Assembly (NCBI RefSeq): GCF_958298935.1
Contig: NC_084935.1
Coordinates: forward strand, 12,520,501 to 12,584,500
DNA length: 64,000 bases
Source of the DNA: Phragmites australis
Taxonomy: Eukaryota; Streptophyta; Magnoliopsida; Poales; Poaceae
Direction of reading: 5' to 3'
Of this stretch, positions 1-10,821 are shown in pieces (position 1 is the stretch's first letter; every line of letters starts with the position of its first letter). The notes beneath the pieces were generated by a model. The model made no database searches. It was not told the DNA's origin and was given only the letters and a program-made list of their open reading frames with translations. The position numbers and the translations under genes are program-made.

Positions 1-660
1 CAAGATGTAGCACAAAGCAAGGGAGAGGAGAGGTGAACTTTAGGGCTCTAGAGAGGTTCTTTTCTGTCAAAGCATCAGCAGCCTGAAGAGAAGAGAGAGG
101 GAGTATTTATAGGGTACCCCCAAACACTAGCCGTTATGCACTTTTTTGCCCCACATCGGAACTTCTGGTTTTATGGTCGGAACTTTCGATCAGTGCAAAG
201 TAACAACATTGACTTGCTCTACTCAAACAAAATCTGGAGATATACACATATCAGAACTTCCGATCTGACACATCAGAACTTCCGATTTGCAAAAAGTAAA
301 ACCAAGCTAAGAACTTAAGGTTTGAGAGAACTCCGGACATTCTGACTCACATCAGAACTTCTGACCTAAAGCATCGAAACTTCCGATTCAAACAAAAATT
401 TCTCGAGCACTAGAAATTTAAACACACTGGACATTCCGACTCACATCAAAACTTTGAACCTAAAGCATCAGAACTTTCGATTCAAACAAAAACTTCTCGA
501 GTGCTAGAAATTTAAACACACCGGACATTCCACTGAGATCAGAACTTCTGATATAACTCATTGGAATTTCCGATATTAACAGAACTTTTAAACCCAAGTG
601 TCCATGTACGTAAAAAGTGTCTCTCATCTAAGGATTAACTTTGAGTACTAAGTTCATAGA
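1..660. repeat. Decayed ~95-bp tandem array with TCGGAA/TTCCGA cores
   Basis: Short near-palindromic cores such as CAGAACTTCCGAT recur through this stretch. From about 330 a longer unit (GGACATTC.GACTCACATC, then AAAGCATC.GAACTTCCGATTC, then CTCGAG..CTAGAAATTTAAACACA) is present about two and a half times at 330, 425 and 520, with a period near 95 bp. A TATA-like agtatttatag lies at about 100. No coding sequence is recognised. The layout (TATA-like segment, tandem array, then a tail with caaaacccacttagggagcctagatg near 870-895) parallels the region 37.9-38.95 kb, so both are probably remnants of one class of grass transposon. The family is not identified. Confidence 0.5.
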
Positions 661-1674
661 AAATCCTTCAACATTGCATCCCTCTTAGTAGTATGACATT
701 CTTATACTCAATTCAAAGATAAAATGCTATAACAATAGGAGTAACCAAGTGTCATCTTCTTTCTTAATTTTTTTGGGGATCACCAGCGTCGTTTAGCTTT
801 CATCATTAGGACTTTTTCCTTTTCAAATACTCATTGAACATATTAGTCCCTTAATTATTTGTCGTCAACCATCAAAACCCACTTAGGGAGCCTAGATGAA
901 CTTTTAGATCTGTAGCAATCTTTCCATGTTCTGAGCCATGCTTTGGAGGATCTGAGTTTGTGTTGCTAAAAGTTGCTCCTTATTGAACAGTGGCAGTGCA
1001 TGCTGGTTGTCGTCGCCGTTGTTGTTGGGTAGGTGTCCTCACCATAATGGTCTTTCTTTGTGCTTACCACCTGGTCAGGATTGGAGAGGAAGGTTGGGGC
1101 AAAAAGAGAAAGGACTAGAAGGAGAAAACTGAGCAATACTATTACTATAGATATAGATAAAGAATGTTGCTATTACCAGGATGCTGTTACCAGATGCTAC
1201 AACATCAAACAATGCACTCCAGCACTTAGACACAAAATCAAATCACTCAAGGCACACCACATGAAAGCATACTACTAAATAGATCTAACGTTCATGGAGA
1301 ATAGGAAAAAAATCCTCCTATGACTAAAAAAACTAAAACTAGGAGTAGCACGAAGGTAGATCTTCATGTCTTCAATGTTGTGGTAGATAATTCTTCCTTG
1401 TAACAAAGTGTCTTCAAATTCATCGAGATCTTCATACAAGGTTGAAGCATCAAGTGGGATCTTCAAATGCATCTTTCTCAATCAGAGTAACTAGTATCGG
1501 TTCAACAACTAAAAGTTTGAAAGGGAGAGTGTGCTAGAAATTCATTTTGCTCAATAGGTTGGAGTAGGTAAGTGGAGAGAGGATCTGAGAGAGTAGAAAA
1601 GCATGGGGAGAGTTTTTTTTTCAAAATAGTCTTTTAAAATATGATCTTGTGGCACGTTCATTCTATCTGTATGG
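661..1674. other. No recognisable gene; array tail and unassigned DNA
   Basis: Short ORFs here lack any recognised domain. The segment at 830-900 resembles the tail that follows the palindromic array at 38.9 kb. Copia sequence begins abruptly near 1675, which marks the truncation point of that element. Confidence 0.4.
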
Positions 1675-1689
1675 CTCTGAATTTCCTCA

Positions 1690-2400
1690 CAAAAAGAGAA
1701 GTTTTTGGACATGTAACCCATACACCTAATGGGTCAAACCTGTTGGTTATAAATGGGTCTTTGTGCAAAAACGGAATGAGAAGGGAGAAATTACAAGATA
1801 TAAGGCACAATTAGTTGCCCAAGGATTCTTCCAAAGACCTGGTATAGATTATGAAGAAACATACTCTACCGTGATGGATGCAACAACTTTTAGATATCTT
1901 ATTAGTCTGACAACATAAGAGAATCTTGACTTACGTCTAATAGATGTTGTTACAGCATACTTATATGGATCACCTAACAGTGACAAGCTGGTTATGTTTT
2001 TATGTGTGATGGTGCATTTATCTCATGGCGCTCAATGAAGTTAACTATATCAGCAACTTTATTTAACCATGCAGAAATTTTGGCAATTCATAAAGCCAGC
2101 AGGGAATGTGTGTGGTTAAGGAATATGACACATCATATTCGTAAAGCATGCAATTTACTTTCAGAAGAAGAAGCACCTACAATCATACACGAAGACAATA
2201 TGGTTTGCATCACTCAATTAAAATATTCATATATCAAAGCAAATAGAGTGAAACATATATCTCCGAAGTTTTTCTTCACCCATGATCTTCAAAAGGATGG
2301 TGTATTATAGTCCAACAAATTTGTTCAAGCGAGAATCTAGCAGACTTATTCAAAAAGGCACTCTCACTTCAGTATTCAAGAAATTGACTCATGGTGTTGG
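1690..2400 (+). pseudogene. copia RT/RNase H remnant with internal deletion
   Basis: The first part encodes a decayed RT N-terminal segment with several stops and frameshifts. After a deletion junction near 1997 it becomes an RNase H C-terminus, in which SWRSMK, ASRECVWLRNMT and IHEDNMVCITQL are readable at 2002-2310. The matching stretch in the other copy lies at 53590-53960. The tail at 2311-2400 is out of frame and carries a small extra segment (tggtgttggactgcggtgac) that the other copy lacks. No functional protein is expected. Confidence 0.75.
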
Positions 2401-2449
2401 ACTGCGGTGACTCAAAGACCACTACTACAGAAATAATTTAGTGGGATGT

Positions 2450-2830
2450 CCCTGTACAGACAGTTCTATGGAGCTGTCTGTGCAAAGATTATCTACACAG
2501 ATAACTCTAAAGAAGAATTGTCTGTGATAATGATGAGACCCCTCCGGAAGTGGTGGGACTATTTTAGTACAAACGGTTCATGTTGGGAACCGTCTGTATT
2601 TAATATTATAGACGACTCTAATTACAAAATATCTGTAATAAAACCAGTATCATAGACGACTCTAATTTGGAGTCGTCTATAATAAAAAGAATATTATAGA
2701 CGGCTCGAAACAAGAGCCGTTCGTATAATTAATATAGACGACTCCAAATAAGAGCCATATAAGGAAATGGCTAGGATAGGTGGGACACTTTATTATAGAC
2801 AGCTCCAAACATGAAGCCATCTATACTATT
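2450..2830. repeat. 5' subterminal repeats of the CACTA element
   Basis: Repeated AGACGGCTC, AGACGACTC and their complements, for example tatagacgactc and gagccgt, occur at roughly 20-40 bp spacing on both strands. The array is the expected counterpart of the one at 6180-6620. Confidence 0.7.
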
Positions 2831-3551
2831 AGAATAGTACATCATCCCATACCACCAGATAGAAGCAAAGCAGTGGCGCCCGAACAGAAAATAGTAGCGC
2901 GCAGCTTTTGGAGGGAGAGGGCAATTTTGACCAAAAAATTGTTAGATTTCGGTGAAAGCTAGAAGATTTATTGGCATTTGTTTCTTCAAGGTAAGAATTA
3001 TATTCTATTTTGGTTTAGATGGTCTAGATTTTGGTTTGGAGAGCTAGCTAGATCTAGATCTAGATTTTTTCCATAATGACATAGTTTTGTTCGATTCATT
3101 AGATGATGTAGATTTGTGCACTAATTTAGTCTTGAGAGGTCAACTATATCTACATCCAGACTTCGATTTTTTTTCATGATGATCTAGAATATATTCGTTG
3201 TTCTAGGTATATATGAACCCAAAGTATAAATGAAGGTTTAATTATGTGATACTACAAATGACTAGCTTTAATCTAGTGTTGTAGATAAATTTTGGATTTT
3301 TGGTATATAAACATAAAATTATCAATCACTATAGTATTTAACGACAAGTTTTGAATTAGTGTTTGCCCTTATTTTTAGGTATTCATGTATATAATATAAC
3401 GGTAATCATTAATTATTTTTGAATTAATTGTCATTTGTATGGTTCATTCATGCATGCATGCATGCATGGTAGCTCCATTTTTTTGGACGAAAATCTTGGT
3501 TGCTCTCTTTTATTAGATTGATTTGACAACAATTTACTTCTTGCATTGTAG

Positions 3552-5181
3552 ATGGATCGTGGCTGGATGTACAGTTCTCATACGAACCAAGGATACCTTG
3601 ATGGTATGACGGCTTTTCTGGCAGCTACCGAGGAGGATATATTGTCCTTGTTGCGATTGTAGAAACGAAAGATACTTTCTTAGACAGAATGCAGCCCTAT
3701 AGATCCAAGCACACTTGATTATTAGGGGCTTCAAACCGGACTACATGTGTTGGACCAAACATGGTGAAGAGCAGAATGTGTTACATGAAGACGTTGGTAT
3801 CGTCGAAGAACCCAAAGTTGAAGTAAGAAGAGAAGATGACGAGAAATTTGGTGCAGATGATGATGATTGTGGTGCTGCAGGCGACGATGATAGGTTTGAT
3901 CGGATGTTGTGCGATGCAGACGTGAACTTGAGTACTCATAGAGACTTTAACAAATTCATGTGCTTGATCGAGAACTCGGAGAAGCCGTTGTTCCCTGGAC
4001 TCAGACCAAAATACACAAAGTTGTCATCCGTGCTTGAACTGTTTAAATTGGAAGCAAGCGATGGTTGGTCGGACAAGAATTTCACGGTGCTATTAGAACT
4101 CTTATCGGACATGCTTCCAGATGGAAACGAGCTGCCCAAAAGCATATACGAATCAAAGCAGGTTCTTTGTCCATTGGGGATGGATGTAGAAAGGATACAT
4201 GCATGTCCGAACAACTGTATCCTCTACCGTAAAGATCTATCAGACTTGCATTCATATCTAGTGTGCAAAGCATCTCGATACAAGCGTAAGAGTCAATCAG
4301 ATGACAGTGAGGTGAAGAAAGAAATTCTTGATAAGGTGGTGTGGTATCTGCCGACAATTCCGCATCTTAAGCATTTTTTTGTGAATAGAAAAGAGGCCAA
4401 ATTATTGTGTTGGCACTCGGAGGGCCGCAAGCAAGATAGAAAGCTAAGGCACCCTGCCGATTCTCCCTAGTGGAGAAACATCGACATGATCTTCAATGAC
4501 TTTGGTGCAGAACTGAGTAATACAAGGTTTGCTTTGAGCATAGACGGGATGAATCCTTTTGAGAACATGAGCAGCAAGCACAACACTTGGCCAGTTGTTC
4601 TTAGTATTTACAACCTACCTCCTTGGCTGTGTATGAAGCGGAAGTATTTGATGATGTCACTGCTTATCCAAGGCCCAAAACAATCTGGGAACGATATTGA
4701 TGTATACCTGAGACCATTGGTGGAAGATCTAAAAACAATGTGGAATGAAGGGGCGCAAGTATGGGATGCGTACAAAAGAGAGAATTTCACGCTACACGCC
4801 CTACTGTTCTGCACGATCAATGATTTGCCTACACTATATAACTTTTCGGGCCAGAGTAAACAAGTAGACATGGTGTGCCCTCATTACTTAGATGGTATCG
4901 CGAGTATGTGGCTACCCCACTCGCACAAAATAATGCTCATGCGCCACCGTAGGTTACTTAACAGGTATCACCCGTACCACAACATTAAGGAACAATTTTA
5001 CGGAACGAGGAAGAGAGATTTATGTCCAAGTCACTACAGTGGTCAAGATGTGCACAATATGGTTAAAGATCTCAATGTTGTGTTTGGAAAGGGGAGTAAA
5101 AAATCTAAGGATAGTAGTGGCATGTCGAGGAAGAGATCGATATTGTGGGAGCTACCGTATTGGAAGCACCTTGAATGCTAG
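3552..5181 (+). pseudogene. TNP2-type CACTA transposase, truncated before the catalytic core
   Basis: The start MDRGWMYSSH at 3552 matches the conserved CACTA transposase N-terminus. That frame is lost near 3660-3715 by stops and a frameshift. The main open stretch then runs 3715-4470 with an acidic linker, FDRMLCDA, and the ELFKLEASDGWSDKNF block. A stop separates it from 4486-5181, which holds FALSIDGMNPF, PVVLSIYNLPPWLCMK, GNDIDVYLRPLVEDL and CTINDLPTLYNFSG, all TNP2 hallmarks. It breaks off after WELPYWKHL, where family members continue into the region carrying further catalytic residues and the C-terminal domain. About half of the protein is therefore missing. No complete transposase is possible. 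Confidence 0.85.
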
Positions 5182-6179
5182 TTTGTATCTATACACACAA
5201 TCAACACTGCATATACCTCGACTTGATGTACTACGACCCAGAGAGGTATTCAGATCCGACAGACTTGTTGACAAGGGCATCCGCAAAGCATGTTTCAATG
5301 GACAGGATTGTATGAAGAGATAAACCCTTAGCAACCCACCAACATCAGTTCCCGATAATAATTCCTCTGTCTCACATCAATTTACCGTTATAATATGCAT
5401 TCCATAGAACTAAAAGTATCATGCACAAATTTCTGCAATGTCACAGGCAGCCGCAGGGCACAACTCTGTGGTTTCTATGTTGCCTAGTATATGCTGCAAA
5501 TCGTTGGTTCTAGTCCACCAGTATATCCATTAGTTAGTGTAATTATAGTATATTAAAATGCATTTTTCATTATTGTGCCGAACTACTTAAATTTTCTTCT
5601 ACGGACGTATAAATTTCCTACAGGTAATCTCGTGAAGGACATACTAATGTATATTAAAAAAGTGGCTCATTTATTTCATACTTACGGAGATCATAAAGGA
5701 TACCCGCGAATTTTATGATCCCGAAAACTTTAGGAGCCAAGGTTTGTAATCTCAACAGAAGCTTGTCATTTCAATATATTGAAAATGCTTGCATCTTGCA
5801 GTCTATTGATGTATTGTACCTTTATGGCTAATGATATAGAAAATGAAGCAAATGAACTCATTACTTCCTTTTAATCCAATGTGCTAAAACTAATTTGTTG
5901 GTTTATAAATTATCAAGCACAGGGTTGGCTCAAGAATGAAGAATGTTTTGCAAATGTTGTGAGCATTTGTAATATTGACATTTTACTTCTGTTAATGTGT
6001 GACTTTGTGACTTTGTAATGTTGCGAGGCTTTGTAATATTGACTTTGCGATTTGAATGAAGATGTTCGATTTACAAAGTATATGGAGTTTGAATGCAAAT
6101 GATCTGCTGTGTGTATGACATACTGTTGTGTGTATTTTGTTGTTGATATGTCAGTTCTATTCAGTAATATATGGATTTT
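5182..6179. other. Internal CACTA DNA without recognised coding sequence
   Basis: The transposase reading ends at 5181 and no conserved C-terminal transposase block can be found after it. The stretch is AT-rich with short non-homologous ORFs. The simplest reading is an internal deletion that removed the rest of TNP2 and any TNPA-like gene. Confidence 0.45.
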
Positions 6180-6620
6180 GTACTGTATATATGACAGTAT
6201 AGACGGTTTTAGGAATACAACCGTCTGTACAAATGCTTTTTATAACAGCCTCTATAATATAGTACAGACGGCTCAAAATTGGAATCGACTATACTGTCAC
6301 ATAGTACAAACGGCTTCAATAACAAGCCGTATGTACTGTTACTATATCACAGACGGCTCGAAACTTCGAGGCGTCTGTGATATTACATAGTATACATACG
6401 GCTCTTGTTTGGAGCCATCTGTACTATTGTTATATCACAGACGGCTCATGACTCCGAGCCGTCTGTGATATTCCATAGTATAGATGGCTAGTGATTGGAG
6501 CCTTCTATACAAAAGTTTTGTACATACGGTTCAAAATCTATTTGTACAAATCTAATTTGTACATACTCTTTTCCACAGACGGTCTGAAAATATCCCGTAC
6601 GGGATTTCTGAACCGTCTGT
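6180..6620. repeat. 3' subterminal repeats of the CACTA element
   Basis: Dense ACAGACGGCTC and GAGCCGTCTGT motifs in both orientations, many paired as short hairpins (for example cagacggctcgaaacttcga with its partner), lead into the terminus CCAGTAGTG at 6645. Confidence 0.75.
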
Positions 6621-6790
6621 AAAAATGATTTTTTTTCCAGTAGTGGACATTAAGTGATATTGCCATTAGGAAGATTGAATATGTGTGTACTCTTTTTTCC
6701 TTGACTATGATTTTTTTCCCATTGGCTTTTGCATGGCAAGGTTCTTAAGAAGGCATACATATTCACAATTAATGGATATCCAAGGGGGAG

Positions 6791-6907
6791 TGTTATGAAA
6801 TCTTCATTTATGTAGATGTCCATAACCCCTATACCATCAAATCTTTAACCTATATGGTATTAGTGATGTAACTCTTCTAGCATCAATTCTTGAAACAATT
6901 GTTGTAT

Positions 6908-6955
<48 letters not shown>

Positions 6956-7074
6956 GAGTTTGCATGCATCTGATAGAAGACAATAAAAATATCTGATTTT
7001 ATCTCTCACTCTCTTTGTTGTCTACATTATTACATATCAATTTTCGATAGTTAATAAGTAGTTAGTATATAACA
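6791..7074 (+). repeat. 3' LTR of copia copy A
   Basis: It begins TGTTATGAAATCTTC directly after the polypurine tract and ends GTATATAACA at 7074. It is alignable along its length with the LTRs at 48875 and 54141. A (TA)n expansion at 6910-6953 makes it longer (284 bp) than its relatives. Confidence 0.8.
6910..6953. repeat. (TA)n microsatellite inside the LTR
   Basis: About 22 uninterrupted TA units replace the short TATATATACATA stretch found in the related LTRs. Confidence 0.9.
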
Positions 7075-7160
7075 ATTTTAAGATTGCACTGGTAACAACG
7101 GGTTTGACTCTTTTAGTTTAGGGTGTTCTACTTTGTTGGGTTTCTTTCTGAAAAATCATC

Positions 7161-8906
7161 CACTATGTAAAAAAACAGACAAAAGAGACGAAATTAGTGA
7201 TAGGTTGTAACATGACCTATTGCTAATGACAATAGTAACGATGATATAGTTGTGACCCATCACTAATTACGACTCATCAGTGACGGGTCATCCTAGGCCA
7301 ATCATTAGTGACAGGTTAAGTTGTGACCCATTACTAATGACGATTCATCAGTGACAGGTCATACTAGGCTAGTCATTAGTGATGGGTCAAGTTATGACCC
7401 GTCATTAACGACAAACTCATCAGTGACGGGTCGTCCTAGGTCAGTCATTAGTGATGGGTCAAGTTATAAACCGTCACTAATAACAGTATTTTTCTCGTGC
7501 AACACCGATTACTTAATTGGTGATTGATCACTATTACGACATATCACCAATAACTTATGGATAAAATAGGAGGAAAGCCTGAAAGCCCAATCTTGATGAG
7601 AATACAAATGTGACAAATAAGCACTTAATTGTAACAAAATATGAAGCTATTTGGGCTAATCGTAGTCAACAAGTTGTTAAATCCAAGTTCGAGAAATGTA
7701 AGAATTTATCCACATATAAGCATAATCAAGAACATAACAAAAGAAAAAGGAGAAAAAATATGACAGGAGATATGCATTATTAGATATTTTGGTGCCTTTA
7801 GGTGATTGCTCATGAAAATTGCCTGAGAAAAGGAATACATATTGCAATACAGCGGGAGTATTTAACAACTCCAAAGTGAATAGTTTTAACTTCAACAGAA
7901 TCACCATAAGGCTTTATATATTCACTAATGACCAATTCAAATATATATTTTTATTTTTCTCTTATTTTTCTCACCTCAACGACACTAGAATATGAACTAT
8001 TGTACATTTCTACTCAAATTTGATGTAAGGGGTGGCAGTTATGGACACAAATGCACGTTCCAAAAACGGTGCAAAAACTTCATAGGGCAAGAATTCAATC
8101 CTCCTAGCCGAATTTGGCTCCAAATTTTTTGCCAAACCCAATGAAGTGGCGGAGAAACAGATGTGACTTTTTTTTAGATGTCCGTAGAGTCAAAAAAACA
8201 TCAAAATTGGAGTCCGTATGCAAAAGTTATGTCTGTTTTACCAAAGGTACTTCGGATCACCTATTAAATTACGATCGTTTGGATGAGATATTCATAAATT
8301 TATAAAATATTTGTACAAATTTGGATGAAGAAAAAAATTATATGTAAATTATAATCCTCGACGAAATTTGGCAAAATCAGTCATTACTCTAACCTGTTAT
8401 AGATGACCCGTCACTTATGACCTTTGGCAAAGAAGGTTAAAAGGATAAATCTCCGATGTCTATCATAACTATGTGATAGGTGATGTGGTAAGAGAGCTAC
8501 ATGCATGAGGGGAGGTTACGAGTTCGAGACTCACAGAACGTAGACTGAAAAATAATTTGAAAAATGACATGGCTTGTGGGGCATATGTGGGCCCCTATGG
8601 TTGGCATGGCTCCATGGAAAAAATATTTTTTGACTTTTTTAATCCAAAAACTAAAAAACGTTCATCAGTCATAAGTGACGAGTCACTGTTATGATCCATC
8701 ACTTATATTCGGTTATTAGTGATGAAACACTGTTACGACCTGTCACATATAATCTCATAAGTAAAAGGTCACGGTTATGACCCGTCACCTATTACCTCAT
8801 GAGTGATGGATCACGATGTAACCCATCACTATTGACAACTCATCAGTAACGCGTTTAGAATAACAGATGTGAGACCCGTTACTGAAGCCCTTTTTTTCAT
8901 GCAGTG
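7161..8906. mobile_element. Non-autonomous CACTA element, 1746 bp, TSD ATC
   Basis: It starts CACTATGTAAAAAAACAGA at 7161 and ends TTTTTTTCATGCAGTG at 8906, giving inverted ends CACT(A/G). The 3-bp target duplication ATC flanks it at 7158-7160 and 8907-8909. Both subterminal regions (7190-7490, 8380-8880) carry many GTGACGGGTCA/TGACCCGTCAC repeats, partly as a ~65-bp tandem unit. No transposase domain is encoded. Parts of the same family recur at 30547 and 31577-32330. Confidence 0.85.
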
Positions 8907-8909
8907 ATC

Positions 8910-9894
8910 TATGAGAAATTCCAATCGCCCTTAGATGTGGTCGGCACAAGTTCAGGTCAAAATTTCCTAAGAAACGAACCACGTGTAGAGAGGTGAACAA
9001 GACCATCTCACGAACAAGCGCGGGACATCCTTTGGCAGCAATTGTCGCATATTCCCATAGCTATCCAAGATTTCAACTGCGATACAAGGGTTTAGCTCAC
9101 GATTAATGAAAACCGATATAAGCAAGTAAGCAATAAACAAGACATATTGACCGAAGTTTACATTATAGGGCCAGCAAGCTGACCAAACTTAATTAACTCG
9201 TGCCGCATAAGAACCAACAAAATTAGAGGCAGAAGCGCAGAAGAAGTCATGGTCATCCTCTTCCTTCCTTCGAGTGTCTCGTACACTTCACAAATGATAA
9301 TGATAATATAGCAGCTCATAGTTTTAATCCGAATTTGCCTGAAGTTATGGTTGAACAAATCTGGCGAATGACTTCTACTTGTAATCTGTTTGTAATAAAA
9401 CTTTAGCACATATAATTTCACATGTAATGTAAGATTAAAGTTAACTACACTGACACCTTATGAGTCTAGTTAGACAAAAGAATAACCCATTTGCAACATT
9501 TTATTAGATTTTCAAGAAGTGGAACATTTAGTCTCCTTCCATAAATTTAACAAAATATTGACTTGTGAATCATCCTATGACATAATGTCCCTACCCAGGC
9601 TAGAACCTCAACTGGCCCAAGCAGAAACCAGCAAAAGTGCAGTAGCAAATAATCAGCCCCCGCCCGAAAAATGAATGGAACACCAGCCACAAGCCACACC
9701 TTGAGTGGATGGATTTTGATTGGAGGCCAGTTTTTTTGTGGATATCCAGCTGCCTCTCTCACATCCTATTTTTGCCCCCTCCACCTTCCTCTCTCCCTCC
9801 TTCCCTTCATTCTTAGCAGCACCAAGATCGGCTCACTTCCATCATCACTAGCTAGTTAGCTAGGCAGCAATCCGACTAAGCTCCTACCGCACCA
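8910..9894. promoter_or_regulatory. Upstream region of CDSP32, with a pyrimidine patch at 9774-9815
   Basis: No gene is recognised between the CACTA end and the CDSP32 start. The last ~150 bp before the ATG is a C+T-rich leader (CCTCTCTCCCTCCTTCCC) of the Y-patch type common just around grass transcription starts. No clear TATA box stands out. Transcription start is therefore inferred only broadly within 9740-9860. Confidence 0.35.
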
Positions 9895-10821
9895 ATGGCC
9901 TCCACCGCCACCTTCATGTCCACCCTTGCCAGCTCCACCGCCACCGCCAGCCTAAACACCGCACCGTCCGGCGGCAACAGCGGCAAGATCGTCAGGTTCT
10001 TGCCGGCGTCGTCGGCGAAGAGTAGCCGCAGCCGGCACACCGTGCTCTGCCCTCCGAGGGCGGCGGTCTCCGGCACGGAGAAGGCGCAGCCGGCGCCGTC
10101 CTCTGGCAAGGGCAAGAGCAGGGACGAGCGCGTGGTGCAGGTGCACAGCATCGAGGAGTTCGACGGCGCGCTGAAGGCGGCCAAGAACCGTCTGGTGGTG
10201 GTGGAGTTCGCGGCGAGCCACAGCGCGAGCAGCGGCCGCATCTACCCGACCATGGTGGAGCTGAGCCGCACGTGCGGCGACGTGAACTTCCTGCTGGTGA
10301 TGGGCGACGAGTCGGAGGCGACCAAGGAGCTGTGCCGCCGGGAGGGCATCACGCAGGTGCCCCACTTCACCTTCTACAAGGGCGCTGAGAAGGTGCACGA
10401 GGAGGAAGGCATCGGCCCCGAGCAGCTCGCCGGCGACGTGCTCTACTACGGCGACAGCCACCAGGCGGTGGTGCAGCTGCACTCGCGGAAGGACGTGGAG
10501 GCGCTCATCGACGAGCACCGCGGCGAGAAGGGGAAGCTGGTTGTGCTCGACGTCGGGCTCAAGCACTGCGGGCCCTGCGTGAAGGTGTACCCCACCGTGG
10601 TGAAGCTGTCGCGGACCATGGCCGAGACCACGGTGTTCGCGCGCATGAACGGCGACGAGAACGACAGTTGCATGGAGTTCCTCAAGGACATGGAGGTCGT
10701 CGAGGTGCCCACCTTCCTTTTCATTAAGGACGGCAAGATCGCCGGACGTTACGTCGGCTCCGGCAAGGGGGAGCTCGTCGGCGAGATCCTCAGATACAGT
10801 GGCGTCAGGGTCACATACTGA
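9895..10821 (+). CDS. CDSP32: Thioredoxin-like protein CDSP32, chloroplastic
   Basis: Single-exon 308-residue protein. Residues 1 to about 60 are rich in Ser, Thr and Ala with basic residues and no acidic ones, as in a chloroplast transit peptide. Two thioredoxin folds follow, at about 79-185 and 193-302. The first has lost its redox motif (SHSASS at 108-113) but keeps the cis-Pro loop (VPHF, P156). The second has the canonical CGPC at 225-228 and VPTF (P272). This one-active, one-dead arrangement is the signature of CDSP32, a drought- and oxidative-stress-induced plastid thioredoxin known to reduce 2-Cys peroxiredoxin and methionine sulfoxide reductase B. The ATG sits in a good plant context (CACCAATGGCC), and the length fits the family (about 300). 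The frame is intact and strongly GC-biased at third positions, typical of grass genes. The assignment is confident. Confidence 0.93.
   Translation: MASTATFMSTLASSTATASLNTAPSGGNSGKIVRFLPASSAKSSRSRHTVLCPPRAAVSGTEKAQPAPSSGKGKSRDERVVQVHSIEEFDGALKAAKNRLVVVEFAASHSASSGRIYPTMVELSRTCGDVNFLLVMGDESEATKELCRREGITQVPHFTFYKGAEKVHEEEGIGPEQLAGDVLYYGDSHQAVVQLHSRKDVEALIDEHRGEKGKLVVLDVGLKHCGPCVKVYPTVVKLSRTMAETTVFARMNGDENDSCMEFLKDMEVVEVPTFLFIKDGKIAGRYVGSGKGELVGEILRYSGVRVTY

Larger units (their letters stand above)
2420..6645 (+). mobile_element. CACTA (En/Spm) transposon, 4226 bp, TSD GAC
   Basis: The element begins CACTACTACAGAAATAATT at 2420 and ends ...TTTTTTCCAGTAGTG at 6645, so both termini carry CACTA. The 3-bp target duplication GAC is at 2417-2419 and 6646-6648. 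Subterminal regions (about 2450-2830 and 6180-6620) are filled with AGACGGCTC-type repeats in both orientations, the usual transposase-binding arrays of this superfamily. Inside is a truncated TNP2-type transposase (3552-5181). The target was the 3' end of a copia element, just past its RNase H. The element is probably defective and could only move in trans. Confidence 0.9.
1675..7074 (+). mobile_element. 5'-truncated Ty1/copia element (copy A), split by a CACTA insertion
   Basis: From about 1675 the DNA matches the reverse transcriptase region of the more complete copia at 48.9-54.4 kb. It shares the segment encoding VTHTP and GYKWVFV, then TYSxVMDATT. Near 1997 it jumps straight into the RNase H region; relative to the other copy about 770 bp are missing. 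The RNase H reading runs to 2310. The polypurine tract ccaagggggag (6780-6790) and 3' LTR lie beyond the inserted CACTA. LTR, gag, protease and integrase upstream of RT are absent from the window. The copy is dead. Confidence 0.8.

Noticed and set aside
1060..1500. Small ORFs on both strands
   Set aside because: Short, no domain, no splice or promoter context.
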